This document shows, in pieces, positions 27,898 through 36,293 of a stretch of DNA of 64,000 nt (its first letter is position 1; every line of letters starts with the position of its first letter). Origin of the DNA: Arthrobacter sp. StoSoilA2 (GTDB lineage Bacteria > Actinomycetota > Actinomycetes > Actinomycetales > Micrococcaceae). The translations under genes were made by a program, and so were the position numbers. The notes under the pieces are model-generated. The model ran no database searches. It was not told the DNA's origin and was given only the letters and a program-made list of their open reading frames with translations. The DNA lies in NCBI RefSeq assembly GCF_019977195.1, contig NZ_AP024643.1, positions 3,844,001 through 3,908,000 on the forward strand, written 5' to 3'.

Positions 27898-29043
27898 TCA
27901 GGCCCTTTCGGCGTGGTCGGCTTGTGGCCGCCGGGTTTGAGGGTTCTTCAGTTCAGTGAGAGCGGTGCGATAGGCCTCCGCCTGCTTGTCGGCGAGTGCA
28001 TCCCAGTTGTAACCGGCGGCAAACTTCCGCCCCTGCTCAGCCACGTGCTCCAGCCCCGTTTGGGAGTAACGGGAGGCAATTTCATCAGCCAGTGCCAGAA
28101 CATCGAAAGCCTCTACCACCCACCCCGTACCCGGCGGGATGATCTCTTTCAGGCAAGGAATGTCGAAGGCAATAACGGGAGTGCCTGCCGCGAGCGCGTC
28201 AATGGCCACCAGCCCGAAGGTTTCGTGCCGCGAGGGCACTACCAGCAGCCGTGCATTGCTGAGAACCTGGAACTTGCTTTCCCCGGACAACCACCCGAGC
28301 ATCTGCACGCGCCCGGATAGACCCTTGTCCCGGACGGACGTGCGCAACCGTTCCTCGTCCGGACCTGTACCGGCGATCAGCAGCTTGCCTTCTACCCTTT
28401 CGCAGGCATGGGCCCAGGCTTCCAGGAGGAGATCCAAGCCCTTGTGCCCGTACTCCAGTCGTCCGATGAAGAGGACATCCTTCCCCAGCCGGGGTTGGTT
28501 GTTCCAGGCTCCGGGATCTACGCCGTTGCCGATGACGTCCACATGCAGGTCCGGGTTCAGTTCCTTTAACCGATCACTGATGCCCTGCGAAACCGAAATC
28601 AGCCTGCGGTGCGTCAACACGCCCAGTCGCTCTATCCAGTGCAAGGGCAGCTTGTACTGCCGTGCTTTGTCCCTGGCGTGCAGCCATTGGACAACACCGA
28701 TGGTGGGGCGCTTGGTCCAGAGCGGTGCGGCCATGGTCGAAAACGGAGCGAAAAAATCCTCCACCACCAGCTCTGTAGCTGACCGGCGCTTCCAAACCTC
28801 AAACGGTAGCTGCGCAATATAGGCCACTAGCCTGGCCAGGCGGTGCTTGCCCGTTCCGAAGCCGATGGGCACATAATGCACGCCGTCTTCGATGCGTTCC
28901 TGCCAGCCCGGATAGCGGGTGGTCAGCACTGTGACGTGGAAGCCCTTTGTCGCCAGACGGCGATTGATTTCGTGCGTCCTCACTGATCCCCCGCCTGCCC
29001 CGGGCATTCGCGGATCTTCAAAGCCCAAATGCAAAACTTTCAA
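27898..29043 (-). CDS. GT4-family glycosyltransferase
   Basis: The 381-residue GT-B enzyme shows an N-terminal Rossmann domain with GGGSVRTHEINRRLATKGF, an acceptor region, then IGNGVDPGAW and LFIGRLEYGHKGLDLLLEAW, and the C-terminal donor-site motif PSRHETFGLVAIDALAAGTP (E-x7-E pattern). It should add a sugar from a nucleotide-sugar donor at the cytoplasmic face. The start is TTG 29043, with GGGAAG upstream. The gene sits between the flippase and the deacetylase in the glycan cluster. Confidence 0.88.
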   Translation of the reverse strand: MKVLHLGFEDPRMPGAGGGSVRTHEINRRLATKGFHVTVLTTRYPGWQERIEDGVHYVPIGFGTGKHRLARLVAYIAQLPFEVWKRRSATELVVEDFFAPFSTMAAPLWTKRPTIGVVQWLHARDKARQYKLPLHWIERLGVLTHRRLISVSQGISDRLKELNPDLHVDVIGNGVDPGAWNNQPRLGKDVLFIGRLEYGHKGLDLLLEAWAHACERVEGKLLIAGTGPDEERLRTSVRDKGLSGRVQMLGWLSGESKFQVLSNARLLVVPSRHETFGLVAIDALAAGTPVIAFDIPCLKEIIPPGTGWVVEAFDVLALADEIASRYSQTGLEHVAEQGRKFAAGYNWDALADKQAEAYRTALTELKNPQTRRPQADHAERA

Positions 29044-29102
29044 AGCTGTCTTCCCATCTCTACATTTCTGGAGGGCACCCTGCCCCTTACAACTCCGCTG
29101 AA

Positions 29103-30659
29103 TCAGGAGTAGTGGCGTCCTCTTGGAGAAGAACGTCGGTGAAGTGCCCTATTCGACCGGCGGCCGGTAGATTTGCTGCGGCTGCCAGCCTGCCGGCGTC
29201 GGGAGATCCTGAAGTCGTTCCTGTGCGGCAGCATGCCGCGCTGGTGGGCAAGAACGGTGACTCCGCTGATGCCGGCGAGAAGCAACCAGAGCAAGGGCTG
29301 CAGGTGGGCGGCTCCGGCAAGGACCACGATCAGGGCGAACGCCAGGATGGCGAACCTGCCCGTCCCCTTTCCCTGGTTGGTAGCCGCCAGCACCGGACGC
29401 GCCAATAGTGTCAGGACGAGGCCAGCGGTCACCGCACCGACGGCAGATCCCACGGCCATTCCCGGGACGGCGTTCACCTGCCAGCCGATCCACAGCCCGC
29501 CGATAACCAGAAGACACGCGCAAGCGAGGCCGATTTGGCAGCGGCGGTAGGCACGCATGGCCAGGAGGATGGTGGCGAGCACCATCAGGACGGCATAACC
29601 GAGACCGGAAGCCGCCAGCCATGGCAGGAGTCCAAGGGAGCCGTGATACTTCGGCGGAACTATGAGGCCGGACATCAGGGGCGGTGCCGTGGCGATGATG
29701 GCGAAGGCCACCACCACAAGCTGCCCGAACGAGGCGAAGGAAGCGCCCAGCACCTCGCTGACCTTGACTCCAGGGGTGCGAAGCAAGGGAAATGCCACCA
29801 GCGCTGTCCCGGCGGCCACGTAAACGGGCCCCTTTGCAATGGTGGCGAGCGCTTGGAAGCCCGCTGCCTCAACCGAGCCGTTGTCGAGGAAGCCGACCAG
29901 TACGACGTCGGTCCCCACCAGCACGGACACGACGCACAGGACCGATGCAATATCGCTCGTTTCGGCCCACCGCCACTTCTGAAGCAGCACCCCCGGACGC
30001 CAACGGAGATCCCGATAAAACGACCAGGGCACCACCAGAGGTGCCAGGCACCCCGCGACAAAACCGAGGACCGCTCCCCCGGCACCCCACGCCATAAGGA
30101 TCACCAGCAGGCTGAAGATCAACCGCAAGACAACCTCGCCGATGGTGGACATTGCGTACCAAGTGAAGCGGAGTTCGCCTTGGAGCCACCCGGCGGGCGC
30201 ATTCACGACAAAAATGACAAAGGCTGCCAGAGCCACCGCTGCTGCCAGGTCCGGGGTGGCAAGCGCGAGAGTCACGCCGCCGGTGATGGCCGCCGCGGCA
30301 ACTCCCGCCAGACAAGACACGAAGACCGAGAAGGCCACGCCGTTCCGCCGCTCTTCGGACCCTTCCGGATGCACGGCGACCACGTGGGACAGAGGAAGCG
30401 GAACCATTGCATTTGCCACGATCCCCACCACGCCCAGGATCATCGCGGCGGCGGCGAATTGTGTGTAATCCGCTGTCCCCAGCATGTTGGCCATGAGCAA
30501 GGTGCAGGCGTAGCTCACCACACCCACCAGCCCCGCCGACACAGCCAGGAAGCCACTGTTTTGAGCTATGTTGGGGTCGCGGTTCGGCGTCCTTTCCCGG
30601 CTTCCAGCTCTGGGCCGCAAGCTCACTGCGGTGGTTATGGCATGTTCGGATAAATCCAC
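29103..30659 (-). CDS. Polysaccharide flippase-like membrane protein (MATE/Wzx superfamily)
   Basis: The 518-residue protein has about 12-14 membrane helices and the general pattern of Wzx/MurJ-type lipid-linked-oligosaccharide flippases (start FLAVSAGLVGVVSYACTLLM, MANMLGTADYTQFAAA). It should export the lipid-linked unit built by the nearby glycosyltransferases. The start is GTG 30659, only three bases after the stop of a GT2 remnant, suggesting that the two were once translated together. The C-terminal 45 residues are basic and low-complexity. Confidence 0.8.
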   Translation of the reverse strand: MDLSEHAITTAVSLRPRAGSRERTPNRDPNIAQNSGFLAVSAGLVGVVSYACTLLMANMLGTADYTQFAAAAMILGVVGIVANAMVPLPLSHVVAVHPEGSEERRNGVAFSVFVSCLAGVAAAAITGGVTLALATPDLAAAVALAAFVIFVVNAPAGWLQGELRFTWYAMSTIGEVVLRLIFSLLVILMAWGAGGAVLGFVAGCLAPLVVPWSFYRDLRWRPGVLLQKWRWAETSDIASVLCVVSVLVGTDVVLVGFLDNGSVEAAGFQALATIAKGPVYVAAGTALVAFPLLRTPGVKVSEVLGASFASFGQLVVVAFAIIATAPPLMSGLIVPPKYHGSLGLLPWLAASGLGYAVLMVLATILLAMRAYRRCQIGLACACLLVIGGLWIGWQVNAVPGMAVGSAVGAVTAGLVLTLLARPVLAATNQGKGTGRFAILAFALIVVLAGAAHLQPLLWLLLAGISGVTVLAHQRGMLPHRNDFRISRRRQAGSRSKSTGRRSNRALHRRSSPRGRHYS

Positions 30660-30662
30660 TGA

Positions 30663-30857
30663 TTAGCTACCGCTACTGTCAGTACAGCCCACGGGCAGCT
30701 CAACAATCAGTGCCCCCTCGTGTTGAAGGCAGAGAAGGAGCTCAACATCGAAGGCAAAACCCGTGGTTCGGCCTTGCACATGAAGCAAACCCATCTGACC
30801 CTCCAAGAATCGGAACGGCACCAAGCGGTGCTCGCCTCCTAAGCAGTGCGAAGACAC
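30663..30857 (-). pseudogene. C-terminal remnant of a GT2 (dolichol-phosphate-mannose-synthase-like) glycosyltransferase
   Basis: The 64-codon frame contains TGFAFDVELLLCLQHEGALI followed by VELPVGCTD, closely matching the conserved FAFDVELL...EVPV.WTD end of GT2 polyprenyl-phosphate glycosyltransferases. The N-terminal three quarters, including the nucleotide-sugar-binding region, is absent upstream; 30858-30983 leads straight into the divergent oligopeptidase promoter. I interpret it as the tail of a deleted first gene of the glycan operon. A bona fide 64-residue protein is less likely. Confidence 0.5.
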
Positions 30858-30983
30858 CCCAAGTCATGACGCGAGTCTGACGTGAAGGTTCAAGTTGTTC
30901 CCGTCCGGGCCTTAATGAGCATGTGCGGGCGCTCTGAGCGAAATCAGTGGTTCCGTGTCAGAGGCCATCTATAGAGTTGCCAT

Positions 30984-33209
30984 ATGAGCCACACTTCCTC
31001 CGCGCCTGCCGCTGCCCCTGTCAACGGTTCAGCACCCCGGCCGCCTGTTGCCAAACGCGTCCCCAGCCGCCGCGAACACCACGGCGACGTCTTCGTGGAC
31101 AACTACGAATGGCTCCGGGACAAGGAATCCGCAGAGGTAGTGGAGCACCTGAAAGCGGAGAACGCCTATCAGGAGGCTGTGACCGCCCATCAGGAACCGC
31201 TCCGCGAAGCAATCTTCCAGGAGATCAAGGGCCGCACGCAGGAGACTGACCTGTCCGTGCCCAGCCGGAAGGATGGCTGGTGGTATTACAGCCGTTCGGT
31301 GAAGGGCAAGGAATACAGCATCCATTGCCGCGTAGTTGCCCGGAACACGGGTGACCCCGTGGCCGACTGGACTCCGCCATCCGTTGAGCCAGGCGTGGAG
31401 ATCCCGGGCGAACAGGTACTCCTTGACGGAAACGTGGAAGCCGAGGGCCAGCCGTTCTTCAGCATCGGTGGCGCTGCCGTGACAATCGACGGCAACCTTT
31501 ACGCGTACGCCGTGGACAATTCCGGCGATGAACGCTTCACGCTGCGGATCAAGGACCTCCGGACGGGCGAACTCCTGCCGGACGTCATCGAGAACATCTT
31601 CTATGGCGTAGCCTTCTCCCCTGACGGCACCCGCATCTTTTACACCGTGGTGGACGATTCCTGGCGCCCCTACCAGGTCAAGGCCCACGTATTAGGCACG
31701 CCGGTTGCCGAGGATGAGGTTCTTTACCAGGAGGACGACGTCGCCATGTGGCTGGGCTTCGATCTCGCCTCCGATCGGCGGCACCTTGTGCTCAGCATCG
31801 GTTGCTCCGAGTTCAGCGAGACCCGGCTGCTCCGCTTTGACGATTACGACGCCGGGCTCAGCACGGTCATTCCGCGTGCGGAGCACGTTCTTTACGAGGC
31901 CGAGCCCTTCCTCCTGGATGGCCAGGAAACCCTTCTCCTGACCCACAACAAGGACGCCATCAATTCCATGGTGAGCCTGGTTGACCCGTCCGAACTCACC
32001 AAGCCGCTGGCAGAGCAGCAGTGGCGGACCGTCGTCGGGCATTCCGACGACGTCCGCGTCAACGGTGCGGGCGTCACCTCCACGCACCTGGTGCTGTCCG
32101 TCCGCAAGGACACCATCGAGCGTGTCCAGGTGCTGCCGCTCACAGGCCTGGGCACGCCGCAGCAGGCCGCGCCAGTGGAGCCGGCCTTCGACGAAGAGCT
32201 CTACAGTGCCGGCGTTTCCAGTTCCGACTACGAGGCCCCTGTGATTCGCATGGGCTACACCTCCTACTTCACACCGTCCCGCGTCTACGACTTTGTTCTG
32301 CCCACGTCGGAGCTGCCCTCAGGCCAGCTGCTGCTGCGCAAGGAAAGCCCGGTACTGGGCGGCTACTCCAGGCAGGATTACGTGGCCACGCGTGAGTGGG
32401 CAACCGCCGACGACGGCACCCGGATTCCGCTGTCAGTGCTGCGTCACGCTTCGGTACAGCAGGACGGCACGGCCGCTGGCTTGGTGTACGGCTATGGCTC
32501 GTACGAGATGAGCATGGACCCGGGCTTTGGCGTTGCGCGATTGTCGCTGCTGGACCGCGGGATCGTCATGGTTATTGCCCACATACGAGGTGGCGGGGAG
32601 TTGGGCCGTCACTGGTACGAGGATGGAAAGAAGCTCACCAAGAAGAACACCTTCACGGACTTCATCGCTGCCACCGACTGGCTTGCTGCTTCCGGCTGGG
32701 TGGATCCTTCCCGGATTGCGGCCATGGGTGGTTCCGCTGGCGGCCTGCTCATGGGTGCCATCGCCAATATGGCTCCGGAAAAGTACGCTGCAGTAGTGGC
32801 GCAGGTGCCGTTCGTGGACCCGCTGACCAGCATCCTGGACCCCGAGCTCCCCCTGTCGGCTTTGGAATGGGAGGAATGGGGCAACCCGATCACCGATCCC
32901 GAAGCCTACGCGTACATGAAGTCCTACACTCCGTATGAGAACGTGCGGGGCGTGCCCTACCCCAAGATCGCCGCCGTGACGTCCTTCAACGACACCCGCG
33001 TGCTGTACGTGGAACCGGCCAAATGGGTGCAGGCGCTGCGCTCGGTATCCACTGGCTCGGAGCCGATCGTCATGAAGATCGAGATGGACGGCGGTCACGG
33101 CGGAGCGTCCGGCCGGTACGTTCAGTGGCGGGAGCGGGCTTGGGACTACGCGTTCGTTGCCGACTCGCTGGGCGCCACGGAACTTCTACCTGGAGCGGGG
33201 CTCAAGTAG
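30984..33209 (+). CDS. ptrB: Oligopeptidase B-type serine peptidase (S9 family)
   Basis: The 741-residue cytoplasmic peptidase has an N-terminal beta-propeller and a C-terminal alpha/beta hydrolase domain. The nucleophile elbow is MGGSAGGLLMGA, preceded by the conserved AHIRGGGELGRHWYEDGK, and a late His in DGGHGGASGRY completes the triad. The sequence VDNYEWLRD near residue 40 is typical of the family. Oligopeptidase B cuts short peptides after basic residues. It is monocistronic, divergent from the glycan cluster. Confidence 0.9.
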   Translation: MSHTSSAPAAAPVNGSAPRPPVAKRVPSRREHHGDVFVDNYEWLRDKESAEVVEHLKAENAYQEAVTAHQEPLREAIFQEIKGRTQETDLSVPSRKDGWWYYSRSVKGKEYSIHCRVVARNTGDPVADWTPPSVEPGVEIPGEQVLLDGNVEAEGQPFFSIGGAAVTIDGNLYAYAVDNSGDERFTLRIKDLRTGELLPDVIENIFYGVAFSPDGTRIFYTVVDDSWRPYQVKAHVLGTPVAEDEVLYQEDDVAMWLGFDLASDRRHLVLSIGCSEFSETRLLRFDDYDAGLSTVIPRAEHVLYEAEPFLLDGQETLLLTHNKDAINSMVSLVDPSELTKPLAEQQWRTVVGHSDDVRVNGAGVTSTHLVLSVRKDTIERVQVLPLTGLGTPQQAAPVEPAFDEELYSAGVSSSDYEAPVIRMGYTSYFTPSRVYDFVLPTSELPSGQLLLRKESPVLGGYSRQDYVATREWATADDGTRIPLSVLRHASVQQDGTAAGLVYGYGSYEMSMDPGFGVARLSLLDRGIVMVIAHIRGGGELGRHWYEDGKKLTKKNTFTDFIAATDWLAASGWVDPSRIAAMGGSAGGLLMGAIANMAPEKYAAVVAQVPFVDPLTSILDPELPLSALEWEEWGNPITDPEAYAYMKSYTPYENVRGVPYPKIAAVTSFNDTRVLYVEPAKWVQALRSVSTGSEPIVMKIEMDGGHGGASGRYVQWRERAWDYAFVADSLGATELLPGAGLK

Positions 33210-33219
33210 CGGCGCGTAG

Positions 33220-33867
33220 CTACTCCCGGACGAGCATACTGATCCACATCGCGCCAAGCCAGTCCGAGAACCGGTCGTCGCTCCAGCCGCGCTGCTCTAC
33301 GAACCGGGTCCAGAGCGTGCCGTCCATGGTCGCAAACAACACGTCGCGGCATTCCTCCTCGGTGACGCCGAGCTGACCGGTGGCAGCCGCAGCGTGTGCG
33401 TAGCGCGTCGCCACATCCAAGCGGCGGTCGGCCCATTCGCCGAGCATGGCGACGGCGTCGGGCTCGCTCGCTGCTGCTCCCGTGAGGGCCTCAAGGAGTG
33501 GGGCAATCCTCCGATTGCTCGCTGTGACGAATACAGCGTGGCGTCGGATCCTTGTGGGCAGGTCCGGTTCGGCCAGGATGGTCTGCATCTCCGCCCTGTC
33601 GTACAGGGTCACGTCTGCCTCGTCGCCGCGGAAATCGACGTACCAAACGTGCCGGAGCAGCGCAGCTTTCGTGCCAAACGCCGCGTATACGGTTTCGACG
33701 GCGACGCCCGCCCGCTCAGCCACCTGCTTGACCGTCGTCTGCCCGTATCCCTGCGAAATAAACAGCTCGTTGGCAGCCGTGATGATGCTTCGCCGTGTCT
33801 CTGCAGCCTGCTGCTGCCGGCGGGTGGAGTCGTACGGCCTCTTGATTTTTGCGCCCATTGGATGCAT
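33220..33867 (-). CDS. TetR-family transcriptional regulator
   Basis: The 215-residue protein has an N-terminal helix-turn-helix (TTVKQVAERAGVAVETVYAA FGTK, broken here for length) and a helical C-terminal ligand domain. ATG 33867 or 33858 is the start; the longer frame over the divergent gene is a shadow. It is separated by about 40 bp from a divergent gene for a tandem SnoaL-like protein and probably controls it. The ligand is unknown. Confidence 0.85.
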   Translation of the reverse strand: MHPMGAKIKRPYDSTRRQQQAAETRRSIITAANELFISQGYGQTTVKQVAERAGVAVETVYAAFGTKAALLRHVWYVDFRGDEADVTLYDRAEMQTILAEPDLPTRIRRHAVFVTASNRRIAPLLEALTGAAASEPDAVAMLGEWADRRLDVATRYAHAAAATGQLGVTEEECRDVLFATMDGTLWTRFVEQRGWSDDRFSDWLGAMWISMLVRE

Positions 33868-33909
33868 TCTAACAGTATTCAAAACAGTCTCACTGTAATG
33901 GAGTTGGCC
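33868..33909. promoter_or_regulatory. Divergent operator region between tetR and the SnoaL-like gene
   Basis: ACAGT-CTC-ACTGT (33884-33896) is a 5-3-5 inverted repeat, and another ACAGT lies at 33872-33876. These sit where both divergent promoters must be. They are good candidates for a TetR operator, but the repeat is short. Confidence 0.4.
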
Positions 33910-34782
33910 ATGTCTACCGAGACCGATACTTTCCTCGCCGAGATGGTTCCGAAACAGCTGGCCGCGGACGGTGCAATCCACGACGGCGACGCCGGACCGC
34001 GCCTCGCGCTGTGGTCGGAGAACGAGCCGCTGACGCTCTTCGGCGCGAGCCTCAGCGGCAGCGGCCGGGCAGAGCTTGAGCCCATGTTCCAGAACGTCGC
34101 CTCGTGGTTCTCGCATTCGGATTCGTTCGATCTTGAGATCATCGCGGCCGGCGTCAGCGGGGACGTTGCCTACACTGTCGGCTACGAGCACACCACCACC
34201 ACCGTTGAGGGCACTCCGAGGAAGTACAGCTTGCGGGTGACCCACGTCTACCGCCGTGAAAACGGTGCATGGCGGATCGTGCATCGTCACGCTGATTTCC
34301 CGGCGGGAGAGGCCAGCGTTCCGTTGCCCGCTGGCCGGACGGGCCCCATGACCGGCGAGAGACAGGCTATGGGAAGGGAGACCGAGGCCTTCCTGGCCGA
34401 GATCCTTCCCAAGCAGCGCGATATGACGGTGGCCCTCCACAAGGGCGATGTGGCACCGCGCATCGCTTTGTGGTCCCACACTGACCCCATCACACTGTTC
34501 GGTGCGCACATTTCCGGAGCGGGCTGGACTGACCTGGAACCCAAGTTTCGCCGGGAAGCCCACCGGTTCGACGGCGCCACCGGGTTCGAGTTCGAGGTTG
34601 TCGCGGCCGGTGCCAGCGGCAGCCTCGCCTACACGGTTGGGTTGGAACACAGTCAGGCCATTGTTGATGGCGCACCGGACGACTACACCATGCGAACGAC
34701 GCAGGTCTACCGTCGCGAGGACGACGCCTGGCGGATTGTTCACCGGCACTCGGACTTTATTCCAATTCAACGGCCCCAGTGA
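33910..34782 (+). CDS. Tandem SnoaL/NTF2-like domain protein
   Basis: The 290-residue protein consists of two homologous cone-fold domains. Half one (about 1-141) has FLAEMVPKQ, LWSENEPLTLFGA, DVAYTVGYEHT and THVYRRENGAWRIVHRHADF. Half two (about 155-285) repeats these as FLAEILPKQ, LWSHTDPITLFGA, SLAYTVGLEHS and TQVYRREDDAWRIVHRHSDF. SnoaL/DUF4440-type domains include isomerases, dehydratases and ligand-binding proteins; here no catalytic residues can be assigned. ATG 33910 was chosen because GGAG lies six bases upstream. It is divergent from the TetR gene. Confidence 0.8.
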   Translation: MSTETDTFLAEMVPKQLAADGAIHDGDAGPRLALWSENEPLTLFGASLSGSGRAELEPMFQNVASWFSHSDSFDLEIIAAGVSGDVAYTVGYEHTTTTVEGTPRKYSLRVTHVYRRENGAWRIVHRHADFPAGEASVPLPAGRTGPMTGERQAMGRETEAFLAEILPKQRDMTVALHKGDVAPRIALWSHTDPITLFGAHISGAGWTDLEPKFRREAHRFDGATGFEFEVVAAGASGSLAYTVGLEHSQAIVDGAPDDYTMRTTQVYRREDDAWRIVHRHSDFIPIQRPQ

Positions 34783-34847
34783 ATCCTGTGCCACTCCTCT
34801 TGGTGAGCGGCGCGGCGTCAGCCGGCGCCGCGTCAACCGGCGCGGCG

Positions 34848-35651
34848 CTAGCGTGCGCGGAGCAGGGCGAAGTATCCCGGAATGAGGTCAGGGTCAGAGG
34901 GGTTGCTCAGCGGTCGGGTCTCGATACTGGTCGCGCCCTCCTCAAGGAGGTTCCAGTCCGCCGTCGGGAACGCCTTGGCCCGCTGGGCGGCGCCGAAGCG
35001 GCCAGGCATCGGCAAGCCCTTGATGGCCCACTCCAATGGGGCGGGAATGGAGTGGCGGGTGGCGCCGAGGTGGCTGACGTAATCCACGGGGGTGCCGGGG
35101 AAGTTGGTTTCGGCCAGGAACACGCTGCCGCGGGATCCGACGACGGGCAACAGGTTTGCGGCCAGGGCGGCCCTTCCTTTGGAGTCCAGAACGTGCAATA
35201 CACCTCGGATGAACACGTTGGCATCGCCTGTCCAGCCCGCAGCTTCAAGGGCCGTCACGACAGTCCGCGCAGCGTCAGGTGCCGTCATATCGCACACGGC
35301 GAATGACGCCGTCGTGATGTCCCCCGCCTCTTGCCGTGCGCGGTTCACGGCGTTAGCGGAGTAATCGAGCCCAAGCGCGTGCGGGAAATGCTGGGCCAGC
35401 AAGCGCGTGAAGCTGCCGTTGCCGCACCCCACGTCCACCACCGGGAGGGACTGATCCATGCGGGCGAATTTGGGCACGTAACCCTCAAGTTCATGAGAGC
35501 TGCCGGAATCCCACAACACATCGCCGGAAGCCCCGGTGGATCGGACGTTTCCCCAGTAGCGGTCCCATGCCGTGAGCGGGTCCTTGGGCGCGGCCGAGGA
35601 AAGCCGGATCAGGCGGGGAACCAGCAGATATTTCCGAAGCGCGGACAGCAT
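34848..35651 (-). CDS. SAM-dependent methyltransferase
   Basis: The 267-residue class I methyltransferase carries motif I VVDVGCGNGSFT and a following acidic position in LGLDYSANAV. The C-terminal half is consistent with a small-molecule methyltransferase; the substrate is unknown. It is convergent with the SnoaL-like gene and 20 bp from the STAS-like gene, which lies upstream on the same strand. Confidence 0.82.
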   Translation of the reverse strand: MLSALRKYLLVPRLIRLSSAAPKDPLTAWDRYWGNVRSTGASGDVLWDSGSSHELEGYVPKFARMDQSLPVVDVGCGNGSFTRLLAQHFPHALGLDYSANAVNRARQEAGDITTASFAVCDMTAPDAARTVVTALEAAGWTGDANVFIRGVLHVLDSKGRAALAANLLPVVGSRGSVFLAETNFPGTPVDYVSHLGATRHSIPAPLEWAIKGLPMPGRFGAAQRAKAFPTADWNLLEEGATSIETRPLSNPSDPDLIPGYFALLRAR

Positions 35652-35670
35652 GCTCCAAATATAAGTGGCG

Positions 35671-36054
35671 CTAATGCTCTTTCAGCCATTGCAGGGCTTC
35701 TGTTTCGGAGGTGAAGAACCTTGTGGGGCACGGCGGTTTCATGATGCCAATGAAGAAGTTGGCGATGACCCTGTCCACGGGGGACGAACCCCAGAGGGCG
35801 ATCCTTGAGGCCTGGCAGGGCTTGGCGAAGACGGAGCGGGCGCCCCTTGTGACGTCTGCAGTGGTGGCCATGTCCACAATCATTGGGTGGCGCGCTTCAC
35901 CGCAGAGCTCGTTGACCCGGTCCATCGCCCGCTGGGCATCCGCCTGCTGGATCCTGGAGCCGCGTGGCCACGTCAGCCGCAGGATTCCGGACTCTTCCAG
36001 TTCCAACTCGAACGCCACCTCTTGGTGGTCTTGCGGTGCTGCTGGTTGGTTCAC
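35671..36054 (-). CDS. Small STAS/SpoIIAA-like domain protein
   Basis: The 127-residue protein has a beta-alpha pattern with a central LCGEARHPMIVDMATTADVT and a C-terminal FFTSETEALQWLKEH, as in SpoIIAA/STAS-like proteins of unknown function. GTG 36054 was chosen because AAGGAG lies four bases upstream; the longer frame would pass through it. It is divergent from the pseudo-receiver kinase gene. A regulatory role is inferred from the fold only. Confidence 0.6.
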   Translation of the reverse strand: MNQPAAPQDHQEVAFELELEESGILRLTWPRGSRIQQADAQRAMDRVNELCGEARHPMIVDMATTADVTRGARSVFAKPCQASRIALWGSSPVDRVIANFFIGIMKPPCPTRFFTSETEALQWLKEH

Positions 36055-36293
36055 TGGTCTCCTTGTCGTTTCCTCGCGGACGGCAGGAGGACAAGGCCTC
36101 CCCCGGGCTCTCATCCTCTAGGCTGTCGAATCCGGCTCCGAATGTAAAGGCTCTCCTCCCCCGACGCAATGCCCTGAAGGGCGACGCAATTGAGGATCAA
36201 ATGCCCCTGCGGGTCCGAAGCCCGCGGTGGCGCTGATAGTGTGTTGCCAAATCTGGAATTACGGTGAACGAACGTTGTAACGGAGGGGGCTCA

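Noticed and set aside
29535..30653. 372-codon plus-strand frame over the flippase
   Set aside because: Low-complexity Gln/His/Arg/Gly-rich product expected from the complement of a membrane-protein gene.
33868..34836. N-terminal extension of the TetR frame across the divergent gene
   Set aside because: It is the complement of the SnoaL-like coding sequence; the TetR fold starts at 33867.
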